Source: Erythrocercus mccallii (lineage: Eukaryota > Chordata > Aves > Passeriformes > Dicruridae). Taken from it: a DNA stretch of 64,000 nucleotides. Made by a program: the position numbers and the translations under genes. Below, piece after piece: positions 49,901 to 63,359 of the stretch. Every line of letters begins with the position of its first letter. Position 1 is the first letter of the stretch. The stretch covers positions 112,713 through 176,712 of the forward strand of contig VZRG01001550.1 in assembly GCA_013397435.1 (NCBI GenBank), given 5' to 3'. The notes beneath the pieces were generated by a model that saw nothing but the letters and a program-made list of their open reading frames with translations, had not been told where the DNA came from and ran no database searches.

Positions 49901-52900
49901 AAACCCTACAAAAAGACCAATTACATACAGTATCTCTTTGAAACAAATTCAATAGAATCCTCTTGGGTTTATTCCTAATTGGTTTCATAGGATGCTACCA
50001 AAAGGGAAACATTTTTGAACATAATTTCACTGGGACCTTTTCATCATCTTTGCGTAGTTCTGATCATATATCATTACTGAAAGCCTGTTATATTTCTAGC
50101 TCCAAGTTTGATATAAAGCATTTTTCTTCTGACATTTCTTATGTTAAGCCTCAGATGCAGAAAAGACCACAGGCAGCTTGTGAGCACATTATGTATGGTA
50201 TTTGATAAGCTACTTTTGCTTGAATAAGAGAATATTTAACAAACATCCTGTGATTTATAAGTGAAAGAATGAAATCATGAGAGAAACAAATTTACAGGTA
50301 AAGCATATTCAGCAGGGCTCTCATTTCTTTCACAGATCACACTCATATTTATTATGCATTATTTGGAGCTACTTATTTTGAGAGGGGAAATTTCACCTTG
50401 CAGACAACTTCACTGTGCTACTAAGTACCAAGATGATCTTTTTCCTTCCTACTTATCACTGGAATGAAAATAAAATAATTATATTTTTTTTTTGCATTTT
50501 TTCTGTGACAACCAAGCATTAAGATTGGTCAGTAGTTATCTGAAGACACTGCAGCTAATCCACACTATTTAATTCACATGACAGACAGTCTCAGCAGATC
50601 TCTGAAGCTTGGTATGGGTCCATAAAAAGACAGGATTCTCCTAAAAGATGTCTAAAGTTCTGTTTCTAAACAAAATGTCCATATAACCCAGCTACCAGCT
50701 GGAATATTTCCTGGTAATAAGTCTTGGTACAGAAGCATGCTAAGAAACAAACAGAGGTCAATAACACAGTTTGTTGGTGGAGATCTGGACAAATCTGCAA
50801 ATGTAAATTCAAAAGGTACGGAATTCCTCCTGTTTTCTTAAAGGTTCTGAAGCCTTCATAAACATGGTGATTAATACTCAGCAGTAAAAGTCTTTTCTTA
50901 GGGCTAAGCCAGTGATCCAAAGTGACAGAAAAAGCAGTAAATTGCTGCTTGTCATCTGCAGAATAAAATAATCAGATTGCTAGAGCTAAAAACGTACACA
51001 TGGACATAGCAATGTGCCTTATAGAACACAGGGACTTTTTAAAGCAATGATGATTGAATTACCTGTTTAGACCCTAATGCTGAGATTAGTATTTGCTTCA
51101 GATTGTGATGAGAAGGAGTAAACAAATGAACAAAAACAAAAATTCAAGAATGTCCCTTCAGGGATGTTCTCATGGAGAGCTGGCAATTATTCTGTCCTCA
51201 AACTGATCAAAAATGGAAATGCAATGCAGAAAAACTGGAACCAATGGGCAAAGTGGCTTGATCAGGAATAGCCTCTCAATCGAAATGACACCACTTGACA
51301 TGATGGTGTCACCAACAGAGCTAAAAAACTGAAAGAGCAGACGTTCAAAAAAAAGATCCTCCTCAGTAACAGGGAACTTTATAGAGGTTCAAGCACATTG
51401 ACCCAAAGGGCCACCAACAGTGTGAGAGCATCACTCTTCAGCTGCCGATATAAAATTGGTACAAAGGGCAGAGAATCAGGACCAGTACATCCAGACCATA
51501 CCTGAAACGATCACTTCCAATGTAGAATACTAAAACTGCACATATTATGTGTGCATGACCACCCCTAGAAAAATCCAACCTATTTACTTTTTCTTAATAC
51601 AGGAGGAAGAGCATAAGAAAAAATCTGCTTGCAACTTGCCATGTTGTTTAAGGAATGATTTAAAAAACAAAAAGAATTAATGTATTACAAGATCACTCAG
51701 TGTAAAGTGCAGAGAAGCACACATGATCATTTTTATTCTGTATTTGAACTTAATTTTTCTAATCCCTAAGGCACTTCTAAAAGATTTTCTAATAGGAAAA
51801 GTTTTGTTCTCTGGGGTAAAAGCTTTCAATGCTGTGATTTTTCTCTCATTACCTCAAGGATTATTATCTTCTCTAACCACGGATACATCGTCTGCTTTGA
51901 ATCTTTCACCTTCTTTGACCAAGGAGTTCAATTTAATAGAAAAATTTAATGCTCCCTTTCCAGAGAGTTTCAATAATGTTTTAATTTCATTTTTCTAGAA
52001 GGTGATCAAGTCTAGCAATTTTATAGAATCTACTTTCAGTAGCTGTCACAAAGACCAGCCTGTGGGAGATCATCCCTGACCACAGTGTGGGACAGGGGCC
52101 TGTGCAGGCTGACAGGAACAGCACAAAACTGTGGCAAGCAAGAAGAAAACATCCGTCAAGAGCCATTAAGCAAAAAAAAATTGTCTCCTGTTCAAGAATT
52201 CTTACATTTGCACATCTATGCAGGATAAGGGTGGGCAAGGCAGCAGGAGCAAAAACCCATTAAAAGCAACCAGGACTTAATTAATTTTCTTGGGAAAATA
52301 AAAATTAATTTTATTATTATTTTTTCTTTTTCACAAAAGAGTCTGCTTTATCAGAAGTCTTCTGAACCGTTAATTAATTAAACTCTCAGAGTAACCTGCT
52401 TAATTTCATCCTAGCTGAGAGAAAACTCCCCAGCAATTTTGTACTTCCTTGACTTTCAGCTATGTAACTATTTTAAAATTAGGAAATTTGGAATCTAATT
52501 GTGCAATGGCATGGTTGTTAGGATTATTGCTACTAACAATATTAATGTGTTATGCACTAAGACAGACTATTAATCATATTTTATTTTAGAAATTAATTTT
52601 CTCACTCTCCTTTTGTATTCAAAATATAATTTCCCTGAAGTCAAACAGAACGAAATGTCAGTGGTATGAACAATCACAAATCCCAAAGTTTAGACTTGCA
52701 TATGCACAGATTTGCTCTAGGAATTCTTTCATCCTACGAAGCAAAAGTGCATTCTCAAAGAAAAACACAGGAACAAAAATCTTTAGCATCGAGATTGCTT
52801 AAAACAACTCAGTAGTGAAGGAGAAAGGCAGAACTCCAAGCACAGAAGACTAAAATGATAGAGCAAACATTCAGGGGAATTGAGGCTACTGAAATGTAGT

Positions 52901-54725
52901 GCTTATGTATAGTAAAATAGCTCAATAGTCCACAGCTTTGTGGACTCCGTAGATTCCTTTTGCACTTTATTCCCTAAGGCTTAGTGAACACACATGCTTG
53001 TGTGTTTTCTTGCATGGCTGCTTTGGATGACCAATGACCTCTCAGGAAGGTTTTAGCAAGGGCTGAATAATTACTCTTGATATTTTGCATCATGTTGACA
53101 TAAATGAAGACAAACCTCTACTAGAAAATGAGAAATGTAATTCCATCTAAGTGTATTTTAAAAAAGCTCTCAAAGCAAGTTAGCTCAGTAGTGAGTCCAC
53201 CTCCAGACATCATGGTCCTAATTTTTGTATACACTCAAGACGAAAAATTCAACAACATAAAGTAACACAGATTAACTATAATCGGTATTTCTCATCCCAG
53301 AAATTTTTTGCATTAACACAAGGAAGTTTAGCAAAAGTTGTATTGTAATGGGTGGCTGAACAAGATCCATAATAAAACCAGGAAATACTGGTATTACCTG
53401 TCTCCAAGAGTACAAAACTCTAAACTTTATGTAAGATGAGACCCTGCAGAGTACGTGGGCCAGATAAGAACGGAAACAGAAAAGTCCTTCTCTACAGAGC
53501 AGCATTTCAATCCCACTTCTCCTTGCTTGGGCCTGGGAAAGGGGTGTGATGCAGCCAGGGACACAAGCCTATTTCAAAGCTATTAGAATTGTTAGTTGTG
53601 ATTAATCAGACTCCTGAGAAGGTGTGAGGGATGCCTGTTTGTGGATTCACACACTCCTTTGAGCAAGGATCTGGACTCACATCCTTCCACCCTAGAGCAC
53701 AGGCAGAGCTGGATCCTCTCCAGCTGTGCGTTGTTGAGTACTGAAGAGGACCAGGCTGTGCTCCTCAACGCCAGCAGTTTTGGGCACTTCAGTCTGAAGA
53801 AAGAGAATGAGAACTTGCACAAGCAAGAAGCGTTGGATGTCAACAGAACTATCAGGTAAAGCAGGTAAGACAGGACATGGTGCAAACCTGAAATGATAAT
53901 ATAAAGGGGAAATTCAGAAGTCACATGTCCAACAGGGAAATTCAGAAATCACATGTCCTGCAGGTGTCCTCAGCTGGCTTAAATGCTTGTGCATCATTGA
54001 AACCGGGCAGCTACCACCTCTCACTGAGAGAGAACAGCTTCTGTAACAAACACCCCTCAAAACTGCGCTGCTGTGCTCTGTGTCTGTTCCATGCCTGAAA
54101 GCTGGAGGAACAACAGGTCAACCAACATCTTTAAAGAATCAGGAAAAAAAAAATCACTGAAAGAATTAGATTTGGTCAGCTCAGCCAGCAGAAGAAATAT
54201 TGCATTTCTTTCTCTTCTCCCAGTCTTGAACTTCTAAAAAGCAAAGGCAATGTTCTGCTGATTTATTCCCCCAGAGACAGTGAGTTAAAATTGTCAGAGA
54301 GAAAAGGAAATAGAAGTTATTTCTGCATATGACAACTATGGCTGGAAAAAGCAATAACAAAGAAATGAATGTTTATAGTATATTCTTGTTCAATTCAATT
54401 AGAACACAAGATGTTTGTTTCTTGTAAAGTTAAATTCTGCTCCATATAACAGACACATAAAGGTACAATAACCCTGTTTGCATCAGACCAAAATCAACAA
54501 TAATTTCCTATAAAATTAATTTCCAGCTTCTTATGAAAACAAGTAACTTTTTTATATGTCATGGCATTATTTATTTGTTATAATTTTAATAACAAATGAA
54601 ATTTGAAAATAGGGTGTATATTTGAAGAAAGGGTACAATCCCATTTTTGGAATGACATTTGCAAAAATAACTTCATGCCACTCTTTACATGACACTTTTG
54701 AGTTACTATGCAGATTTCTTACGTT
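46984..54725. other. Intergenic DNA, no gene seen
   Basis: About 7.7 kb of AT-rich sequence. Tandemly duplicated 28-bp units occur at 53907-53962. Open frames such as 47124-47414 (-), 47193-47435 (+) and 53592-53924 (-) are contradicted by overlapping frames on the other strand and match no family I know. Confidence 0.6.
53907..53962. repeat. 28-bp tandem duplication
   Basis: Two adjacent copies of GGGAAATTCAGAAGTCACAT... with three mismatches between them (53907-53934 and 53935-53962). Confidence 0.9.
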
Positions 54726-54772
54726 TTATTTCTATGATCCTGACAGGTCCCTTCCAACTCAGCACATTCTAT
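54726..54772 (+). mobile_element. CR1 LINE 3' tail (short)
   Basis: TTCTATGATCCTGACAGGTC, then CCTTCCAACTCAGCACATTC and TATGA match the extreme 3' end of avian CR1, including the ATTCTATGA tail octamer, in plus orientation. Severely 5'-truncated (about 47 bp). Confidence 0.8.
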
Positions 54773-55110
54773 GAAAAGATAAAAAAAATGGGAGAGAATG
54801 CTCTCCCTTGGCTGAAGCGAAGAGAAATTTTGAAAATTTTCATTGTGTGTATGTTACTCATCACATCTAATCAAGAGGCATCTCAGCATTTTTGCTGATA
54901 ATGGAACCCTGTTAGAGGCAGTCCCCGCCACAAGGACTAATTCAAAGTCTGGGTTAAAAAAACCCTCATTAACCCCATCAGACAGAATTAAAGCCCAAAG
55001 GATTATAGGGCCAAACTTAGAGGAGTTCTGCACTCACAAAGCTGCTCTAAATTTAGGGGCCCTAAATTTTCACTGGTAAGCCTCTCTACATGGCACACTG
55101 AGGCTGGGCT

Positions 55111-55283
55111 GTGCCAATGGATTGTCCAATGGAGGACTTTGCCAATGGATTGTGCCAATGGAGAATTTTGCCAATGCATTGTGCCAGTGAATTGTGCCAG
55201 TGGATTGTGTTGATGGACAATTGTACTGAAGGATGGTTGTTCTGATGGATTGTGCTGATGGATTGTGCCGATGGACTGTGCCG
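55111..55283. repeat. Degenerate 13-bp minisatellite
   Basis: About a dozen imperfect units related to GATTGTGCCAATG (variants with CAGTG, TGATG, CGATG). Because the unit is not a multiple of three and lacks stops on the minus strand, all three minus-strand frames stay open for 110-122 codons and encode related His/Gln/Ser/Ile-rich repeats. I regard these frames as by-products of the repeat, not genes. Confidence 0.9.
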
Positions 55284-58200
55284 TGTGGCTGCGGGTGCTG
55301 CACCTGTCTGTGTGTGAGAAGGTGGCAGTGAAGACAGGCAGGCTGAAGGCATTGGCAGGCACAGACTGTGAAGAACAGGGTTTTCCATGTAACTGCTGCC
55401 ATACACCAGAATTATCCCTGTCTTACATCTCAGTACCCTGACACTGCTGCCCATGCTGGCTCAGTTTCATTACCCAGTCATTCCCTCACTTCACTTTGGA
55501 AGTGCAAAACCTGCAAACTCCAGGTTTTCAGGCATTATGTGCAGCTTCCTTTCTCAGATGCAAAACCAGACACGTCAAAATAAAGAAACTGTTAAACTAC
55601 AGAGGAACAAACTGCTCCTCTCTGCTTGTGCAGCGGATGACTTAGAATTATTGCGTGTATAATACAACTCAGTAAAGTTTAACGAGTTTCTGAAAAAGTA
55701 ATCTTGTTTTATTATCCCAGATTTGTAGGCTAGACCAATATATAAGTGATTTAATAACAGCACACACAGCTTCACTAACACTTTTATGGACAGTTCAATG
55801 AGAAAAGGAGATAAAACTTATTTCTAAGATCCATTTTAATATATTTCTTCTGACTTTATGGCATGCAGGCAAAAAGTGTATATGTAAGCTTAACAAGAGA
55901 TGGACAGAAGATAGTTGACACCATTTTCTTCACTGCCAAAGAAAAAATACATGGAAATATTGCCTCCGCAACTACATTTGAATTTTGGATTCTAGATGAA
56001 AAATTGTTGATCTACTTATGTGATATCACAATTGTTGCCAAACCCAACAACTGCAAGCAAGCATCCTCCAGAAGCTCTCCCTCATTTAGGTTTCCCATTC
56101 ATTCCTACAGAGGCCAAAAGACTTTGGTAATTTGAATTTTCTTTTAATTTCGTGAAGTAGGTGCAACTTCTTACAACTTGAGCAAACATTGTGGTGCAGA
56201 CACAAAATTGTTTATCTAAATAACAAACAAAATATCCATTATTCATGAATAACCCATCACTGAAGGATGAATAAGGTACTGCACCAGTATGGAAATCCAA
56301 TTTGTGGGTTTGGGGCCTGAGCATCCCTTGTGAGCTGTATTTTAATTGGAGTTGCATAAAACCTGGCAGTATTGATTCCCAAGGGCATGAGCAAGTATTT
56401 GATTTGGTTCAGATTCAGACATTGTCTTACACAATGCAGGATTTATTGCAATTTCTTTTGACAAGAGGTTCACATAGGATTATATTTTGAAGATGTCTGC
56501 CTGCATCCTCTGTAATTTGCAGTTTTTAATACTTGCTACAGTTAATGAGATTGGTGCATATATATAGATTTTGTTTCAATAGGAACCCACCCTCTTGATA
56601 CCTGCAGAAAGAAAAAGTAAAAAACCCTCCTTCATGTCTCTGAGAGTTGTTTTCTACTACAGAGCAAAAACTCTCAGACTGGAGATAATAGATGACAACA
56701 AAGACAAAATTTCAGGGCTATTCAGAAAATATCCAGCTACATGTCAAGATAGAGGCTCAGTGAAGCCTTTTTCATTTTACAGACTGAGAACCAGAGGGAC
56801 AGAAGCTGACACCAGGACATCAAGTGTGGGATAAGAACACAGATCTTCCTTCTCTCAAACAAGAACAATGTAGGAAAATAACAAGCACATCTTGTATATG
56901 TCCTCAGGTGTGTATTTCCACAGCAGACAAGCCATGTACGAGGAATTCACAAAAATCTGAATATAACAGGGATGCAAAAGAACTGACCCAAATTTATCCC
57001 ATCGTCTAATTATTCATCTGTTCAGTTACATCACCACTAATTTTGTATATCCTCACCTTGGAATTCCTGAGACAAGGAAAGTTTTGAGTGTAACTAATAA
57101 CTGATTCACAGAGGCACCTCTGAGAGCTGCTCCTGAACAGTCCTTGCCATGCACACAGCACATTTCCCAGGTTCTTTCAGGCTGGCAAAACACAGAGCAC
57201 TCATCAAAATAGCCACTGAAACCTGTTCCTGACTTTGGATCTTCCAGCTAATTTGAAGATGCACATAAAAAACTATCAGTGAGGATTATATGTATGGTCC
57301 TATGACTCCTTTGGAGTCATCTTATAGATAGACCAACAATTTTATTATATTCCTCCAGCTATACAGATTTTATATATTTCTCTCTGAACGAAATTCTGAC
57401 AGTAACATTCAAAATAGAAAAGCAGCCTTAACATGTGTTTGGTGGGCTCTAGGATAATATAAGCAAGTCTCTAAGTATAGTTTCCTTTTCTCCTTTGCAA
57501 AGAACACATTCAAACAATAATTGCTTGCACAAATTGCAGGAAAATGTTGAAATAATTGGTGCTGTATGACACTTCCCTTATGAAGTGAGAGACATGTAAT
57601 ATTCTGTTGTTTTGGGTTTTTTTAATAAAGCCAAAGAACAATCTGGATAGGTCTTTTCTTCCAATAATATACAAGTCATCCCCAGCAACACAATACTATG
57701 AACTATTTACCTCTTAAAAAACAAGGAACTGCAAACCATGAACATATTATGCACTTCTTCACTGCGAAACATGAATAGAATATGATTGATGGAAAGATCT
57801 CTTAAGACAAATTATTTTCTTTCTCTTCCTTTTTTTTTTAACCTATCTTTGAAGTTATGCTGCTGGAAGTCATGATGTGAAGCAAATATTGCTTAGGGGG
57901 TCCTGTACTATGTGTACTGTGAAAAGAATGAAAACCCTACAAGGAAGTTTATAATTTTAAAGTTCTGCTTGTCTTATTAGGATTGCTGTCATCATAGTCC
58001 TGGATAAAAGGAACACAGAACTCTGTTGTGGTTAGTTAGAAAAAGTCACTACAGAGAAATAAAAGATCCAACTACTTTAACTCAGGTTTCTACATGGTTT
58101 GGACTACAAAACTTTCCAGCATGGATAAGAATACACCAGAATCACATCAGCACACAAATTTTGGTAGAATGGAAGTTGGGCCACTTTTTCACAGCTTTGA

Positions 58201-59812
58201 TGGATTGAAAACTGTTATATAACATTGAGTTTAAGAGTCAATCCTTTTATTTCTTTTTGACTTCCTAGATACCATTTCAGCTGTAAATCAGAATGCACAG
58301 GGATACAAAGCAAAAGTAGCTCACTGGCTTTGTTTTTTCCTCTGTGGAGCTACTCCAGAGTTTTGACTGTGTATATACTTCACTGAATCAGGACAACAAT
58401 GAAGTCTGTATAGAGTCTCAGAAAGCAAATATTATGGGAAGAGAATATCTGGTGAATAAGGATCTGAGTAGATACTGAGCTGTCTCAATTTTTTTCTAAG
58501 CTTACCCTTACAGAATTTCCCCTCAGCTAAGAGGAATTCCATTTAGGAACTGCATATGAAAGATGGACACAGTGAGAGCACTGCCTGATTTTTACTGGTT
58601 GAAGGCAATATCTTAGCCTTGAAGCCAAAGTCAAGGCATCTGTGCTGCTGTGCACCTGCTGAATCCTTTTTCTCATCAACTTGCAACCTTGAATATGACT
58701 CCAAAGAATGATACCTCCTGTGATATCAAAGGAGGCAAGTTGGGAAAAATGTCTTGTTTGATCACATGGCCAAGAAATACCCAAGGGACATCCTGTTGAG
58801 CCAACATTACCGTCTGCTGGAATTTGATAATGGAAATGCTGCTGCCAGACACTGATAAACAGACATGAAATGAAAGGCAAAAGCAGTCATTTCAACAGAA
58901 AGTCCTTTATATTCAGGAAAAGGGATCATCAATAGCTTTGATTCTTTTTTTTTTTTTTAAGGTTTTACTTTAATATTGGTATGTTTAGGACCTATACTTC
59001 TGCCTGCATTTTTAATTCCAGACATTAACTTCTCTCGTGTCTTAAAGGTCAATAAGTCAGATGCAGGTTTTGTGAATGGGAAAAACCATTTCCTTTTTTG
59101 ATATCTGTGACTTATATCACTGGAGGATTTTACACAAATTAGACCTGAGACCAGGTTTCAGTCTTTAAAATGCACTTTCTTGGGCATCGTATAGTGCTCA
59201 TCTACTATCAGGGTTTAAGCCAGTTGCTGTTATCTAGTGAGTTACAGGAACCGCACATTATTTGTACTATCAGACAGCCAGGCAGCCATCAGAACCCTGA
59301 TGATGCTTTAGCTCTGAGGAGGTGGGAACAGAAAATGTAGCCGAGATCTGTACACCACACAATCCCTAATTTGCTCTGGGATGCAAAGATGGCCAGTTCA
59401 TCCTGCTGGACTGAGGTATTGTTTGTGTTGTCCCCTCAAATGGCAAGAACCACATGTGACTTCTGTTCCCTGCATCCACAGCAGCCCTTGTTGCATAGGA
59501 GGCTTCCAAACAGCCTGAGGTAACACCAAATGGCCAAGTCATCACACCCTACTACAAAAGAAGTCCATTAATTTCTCACTTGTTCACTTTTAGCAAATAA
59601 ATTTCTCCCATGTCCTTAACAACAGAGTTATTTAAAAGCACTAAACAATCCAATACAAACATTCCATTTAAGTCTTTGCCTTCTTTGGATTGAGGAGATC
59701 TCAGTGTATGTGATCAGTCATTAAACTCCCCTGGGAGTTCTCAGTTCAGTGCTCTTGCTCTCAGATTTCATGCATAGACAGAAATTATGAATTTTTCCCA
59801 ACGGAAATCTCT
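55284..59812. other. Intergenic DNA, no gene seen
   Basis: AT-rich with simple T runs (about 57832-57839 and 58947-58958). The minus-strand open frame at 58527-58880 (117 codons) is the longest here but matches no family I can name and lacks any promoter or splice context. Confidence 0.6.
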
Positions 59813-59818
59813 TACTGT

Positions 59819-60278
59819 TGCTAATGATGGAGACAGGAGTGCAGCAAGGACACACCGACTTCATGCAGCAACAGCTGAATTTTATTGTTGGGCATCCCCA
59901 TATATAAGGGCTTCAAATTTCCCACATTCACAAACATGATTGGTCAAGGGTTTTGACTCCACGCAGCTCAATGGCCAATGATACGGGTGCATTCCTAGTC
60001 CAAAGGGATTGGCTGGGGTCCCCTGTTTGACTTTGAATCTGACCTATCAGCGACATGCCAGATTAGTTTACCTCTACCTTCTAAGGAGCCATGCTGGTCT
60101 AGCTGGTGTCTGGTTTAAGCCAAATTATTTGTGCAGCTATAGACCAGCTATAGGTGTCAGCATCTCACATTCGATATACAACCAAAATCAGCAAAACAGT
60201 AAGACATACAACAGAACTTATTTCCACCTTAGCTACAAGGAATATATACCAGGAATATTTTAAATTTTTTGCACAACA
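59819..60278 (-). mobile_element. Solo LTR, ERVK-like (460 bp)
   Basis: On the + strand it starts TGCTAATG and ends GCACAACA. It is flanked by a perfect 6-bp duplication, TACTGT, at 59813-59818 and 60279-60284, which is usual for class II (ERVK/beta-alpha-like) elements. Read on the minus strand it has promoter features in order: two CCAATC boxes (plus-strand GATTGG at 60007-60012 and 59938-59943), TATATA at 59901-59906 and AATAAA at 59881-59886, followed by about 60 bp of U5. No internal viral genes are present, so it is a solo LTR. Confidence 0.88.
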
Positions 60279-60295
60279 TACTGTTACACTACTAC

Positions 60296-60993
60296 CTTGT
60301 TATTATTATATGTCTTGAATTATTATAATTTTGCAATTAAGGGCTCTCAGGCAAAGCTTTGGGAATAGGGATAGCAGTTCTTTACTAAGAATATTAAAAA
60401 TACAAATGTAGTAATACAGAAAGATAAGCAAACAAAACAAACAAAAAACTCTAGGAAACCCCTGACAGAGTCAGGGATGTGACCTGACACCCTGTTGGGC
60501 TGGGTGTTAGAAGCAGTCCATATGAATCCTCCTGGAGTAACAGATGCAGTTCTGTGGAGTAGAGATGATCCCACAGAGAAGTCAGTAGTGGAGAAATGGG
60601 TCCTGTCTTCCTCCGGAGAAAATCCAATGGAGAAACAGGAATGTCTGGTGTTCCTCCATCTCCCCTCTTTTATCTAGGTAGGGAACTTCGGACACCCCAC
60701 CACTGGGTGGAGCATCTCACAATGGGATGATGTAACGTGTCATGTCATTGGTGAGCCTTCATGGCCCATTATCAGCATATATCCCCCCCCCCCCCCACCC
60801 TGAGGGAAGATGAGTGGTGAAAGAGATAAGAAACACTGCTCCACCCGGTTTTAACAGCTGGGCCATTATCAAAAAGCATCCAACCCCCGACCCCCCCAGT
60901 TCCAAGAGATAAAGAAAAAGAAACAAACATTTCCCCAGCTGCTTTCAACAGATGAAACAGAATACACATTTTTTGGTTCCATAATGCAAGACA
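60296..60993. mobile_element. Solo LTR, ERVL-like, copy 3 (5' end damaged)
   Basis: Homologous to the LTRs at 2604 and 26306 from GAATTATTATAATTTTGCAA onward to the terminal CAAGACA. The first roughly 80 bp are missing and replaced by CTTG plus a short TTA-rich filler and TGTCTT. A 5-bp duplication, ACTAC, flanks it (60291-60295 and 60994-60998), supporting an original insertion here with later loss at the 5' end. It lies 17 bp from the neighbouring ERVK-like LTR. A run of 14 C at 60783-60796 interrupts it. Confidence 0.85.
60783..60796. repeat. Poly(C) run, 14 bp
   Basis: Fourteen consecutive C inside LTR copy 3, where copy 2 has a short mixed sequence; likely expanded by slippage and prone to sequencing error. 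Confidence 0.9.
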
Positions 60994-62333
60994 ACTACTG
61001 CTGTAGTTTCTGTACACTTTATAGAAATTTAGCAAGTTACAAACCCACGAATATTCCTAATTTACCCATAGCAAATTTTTATTTTGCATGAACCTAATGT
61101 ATCATCACAGGTTTTCCATACCTCCAGATGAAACCTCCCACTTTCATCATTCCTGGTAGGAAGAAGTTTTTATGACAGATTAATATTAATATCCTTCTTT
61201 TGATTAGCACCTTGTTTAAAAAGCCACAAATCCAGATGTTCTATTAGCGTCTTTACCACACTGATGACTTTCCACAGGTTTATTGTAGCAAACATCATGT
61301 AGGTAGTGTCCAATCGTCACCAGAGTTAGACTTGAAGATTGCCTTCTCTGCTAAGACTGTCTGCTGCTTTTGGTTTTTTTCCCAAATTCCTTCAAAAAGC
61401 TCCATTGCCTTCAGAGCTTTCCTCAGTTTTGAGCACATTCCACAGGACCAGGTGACAACCCCAGCCCATTTGCAGAAATACCCAGGCAGGCCTAACAAAC
61501 ACACAGTCCCATCAGAGCAGAGTTTCTCCAGATTTCCTGTTTCAGTCAGTAATTTCAGCAAAGACCCACCAGGAATGTGTTTGCCTTCATCAGAGACCAG
61601 TGACTCATTCTGGGCAATCAGAATATCCCACCTGCCAGCTCCATGTCCACAATGCCCCCACTGCAAAGGATGTCATTCTGACTACATTTTACAGTCACTT
61701 TTCTCCAGCATCTCACAAACCACCTAATTCATCTTGAAATGTGCATACCAATTTGTCTTTTGTTTATGTTTTAATCTTCCTGTTGTTCTTTATGTAGCTC
61801 TTGTAACAGACTTCAATTTGAAGAAGTAATTTCTCCGAGTTTTATGAATTATCACACTCTGCTTTATCTCCAAACACATGGTGCAGAAGGAGAACTATCT
61901 ACAGATTCCAGGTGCTTCCAGCACTGAACAACAGCTAAGGGAAGACATAAAATGCCTGTTTACTTTACTACATCTGACTGTCACCATGCTGCACAGGAAG
62001 TTTTTCACCTTGTTCTCTTGGCTGTCCTGCTGATTGAAGCCAACAAAAGGTGACAATTATTGCAACTACAGCTGTAGGGGTTATATGTCTTTTTATGTCT
62101 GACTTCCTCTGAATTGGCCGTCCTGGGAATTTGAGACATTTGCACAGCCCTGACTACCAAAGCAGGAAGAAAACACTACCTGTAAATAGTTATAGCTTAT
62201 GGATTTTTATGTTGAAAGGTTCTTTTGACCATCATGGCAGAAGAAAACATTTGGAACAGGTGTCCTCCAGGCACTTAAATGACAGAAAGAGGACAAAGAA
62301 TAACAGAGGAAGAAATAAAGGAGGACAGAAGGA

Positions 62334-62400
62334 AAAAACCCATTCCTCATAAGCAAATCACTAGAATAAGCAAAAACCCATTCCTCATAAGCAAATCACT
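62334..62400. repeat. 29-bp direct repeat, 38-bp period
   Basis: A 29-bp sequence containing CCCATTCCTCATAAGCAAAT occurs perfectly at 62334-62362 and 62372-62400, separated by 9 bp. Confidence 0.93.
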
Positions 62401-63200
62401 TGGGTATACTTCCTGAAATCAAAGTACCGTGTTTCATTTCTACATTAGAAATCTCTCTTTCTGATGCTTCATTATTGGCAGTGTGACGATATTCACTAGC
62501 TCTTTCCATGCACTCTGATAAAGGCTGATTGTTCAGACAAGGCTGATGCTGATTTTCACCTGTGATCCAGCAGTTCACCATCACTGACTATTGTCCTCTA
62601 ACTCCTCTCTCTGAAATGTACACATAAAATTACAGAACAGGTCAAAAATTAAACAAAAGGCTTACTGTCCTCTAGTCATATTTTGTCTAATAAATAATTT
62701 AACCTTATATTTTTCCAGGTGTAGGGGATTTTGGGTTAGAGCAGACTGATGGCAAAACAATATTTGCTATCCTGGGTCTATTATAAATCACCTCCCATAA
62801 GACCATCAGAGCTATTTTCTGTATAGCAAAGGGATTTGCTTACAGATAACAGACACCTTTTAGAAATGTAGTTATCCTATTTACAAAGAATAGTAAAGGC
62901 TTGCTTCATACAGAAATATAATTTTGGTGTTTATTCAATGGGTCAGCTGTGTTTTCTAAAAAAAAAAAGATAATTTCTCTTGCTGCAGCGGCATGTGTTT
63001 TTCTTTGCCAGCTATTTGCAGATGTGATTTCTTCTTTCAGTCATTTCACTGACATCTGGAGTATTTTATCAGCTTGTTTTTGACCTGGTTACAAATGTCT
63101 CTGCTAAGCATTTGTATAAAATTGTTTGCAAGAAAACAACTAACAAAAAGTTTTACCGTACTAAGGGGCAGACATATTTTAGAATATCAGTACTTAAAAA

Positions 63201-63218
63201 GAGGGAGAGAGAGAGAGA
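63201..63218. repeat. (GA)n microsatellite
   Basis: Short GA dinucleotide run within an A-rich stretch. Confidence 0.9.
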
Positions 63219-63359
63219 AAAAACAAACCCTATGGCATTCTGAAAACTATTAAAACTATAATGATTGAAGAACTAGCCAAGGATAATAACAAGTTGCTCT
63301 GCTAGATGAATAAAAAAAAAACACCCAGTATCCGAAGACAGGGGACCGATAAAAATATA

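Larger units (their letters stand above)
60999..63358. other. Intergenic DNA, no gene seen
   Basis: Contains opposing open frames at 61295-61666 (-) and 61332-61727 (+) in a less AT-rich patch; neither resembles a family I know, and they exclude one another as genes. Also holds the direct repeat at 62334-62400 and a (GA)n run at 63201-63218. Confidence 0.6.

Noticed and set aside
58527..58880. 117-codon minus-strand frame, considered as a retroviral gene relic
   Set aside because: I could not identify any conserved retroviral motif, and no matching LTR pair flanks it.
61295..61727. Small gene on either strand (123 aa minus, 131 aa plus)
   Set aside because: Each frame overlaps the other almost completely, neither resembles a known protein, and no promoter or splice pattern supports either.
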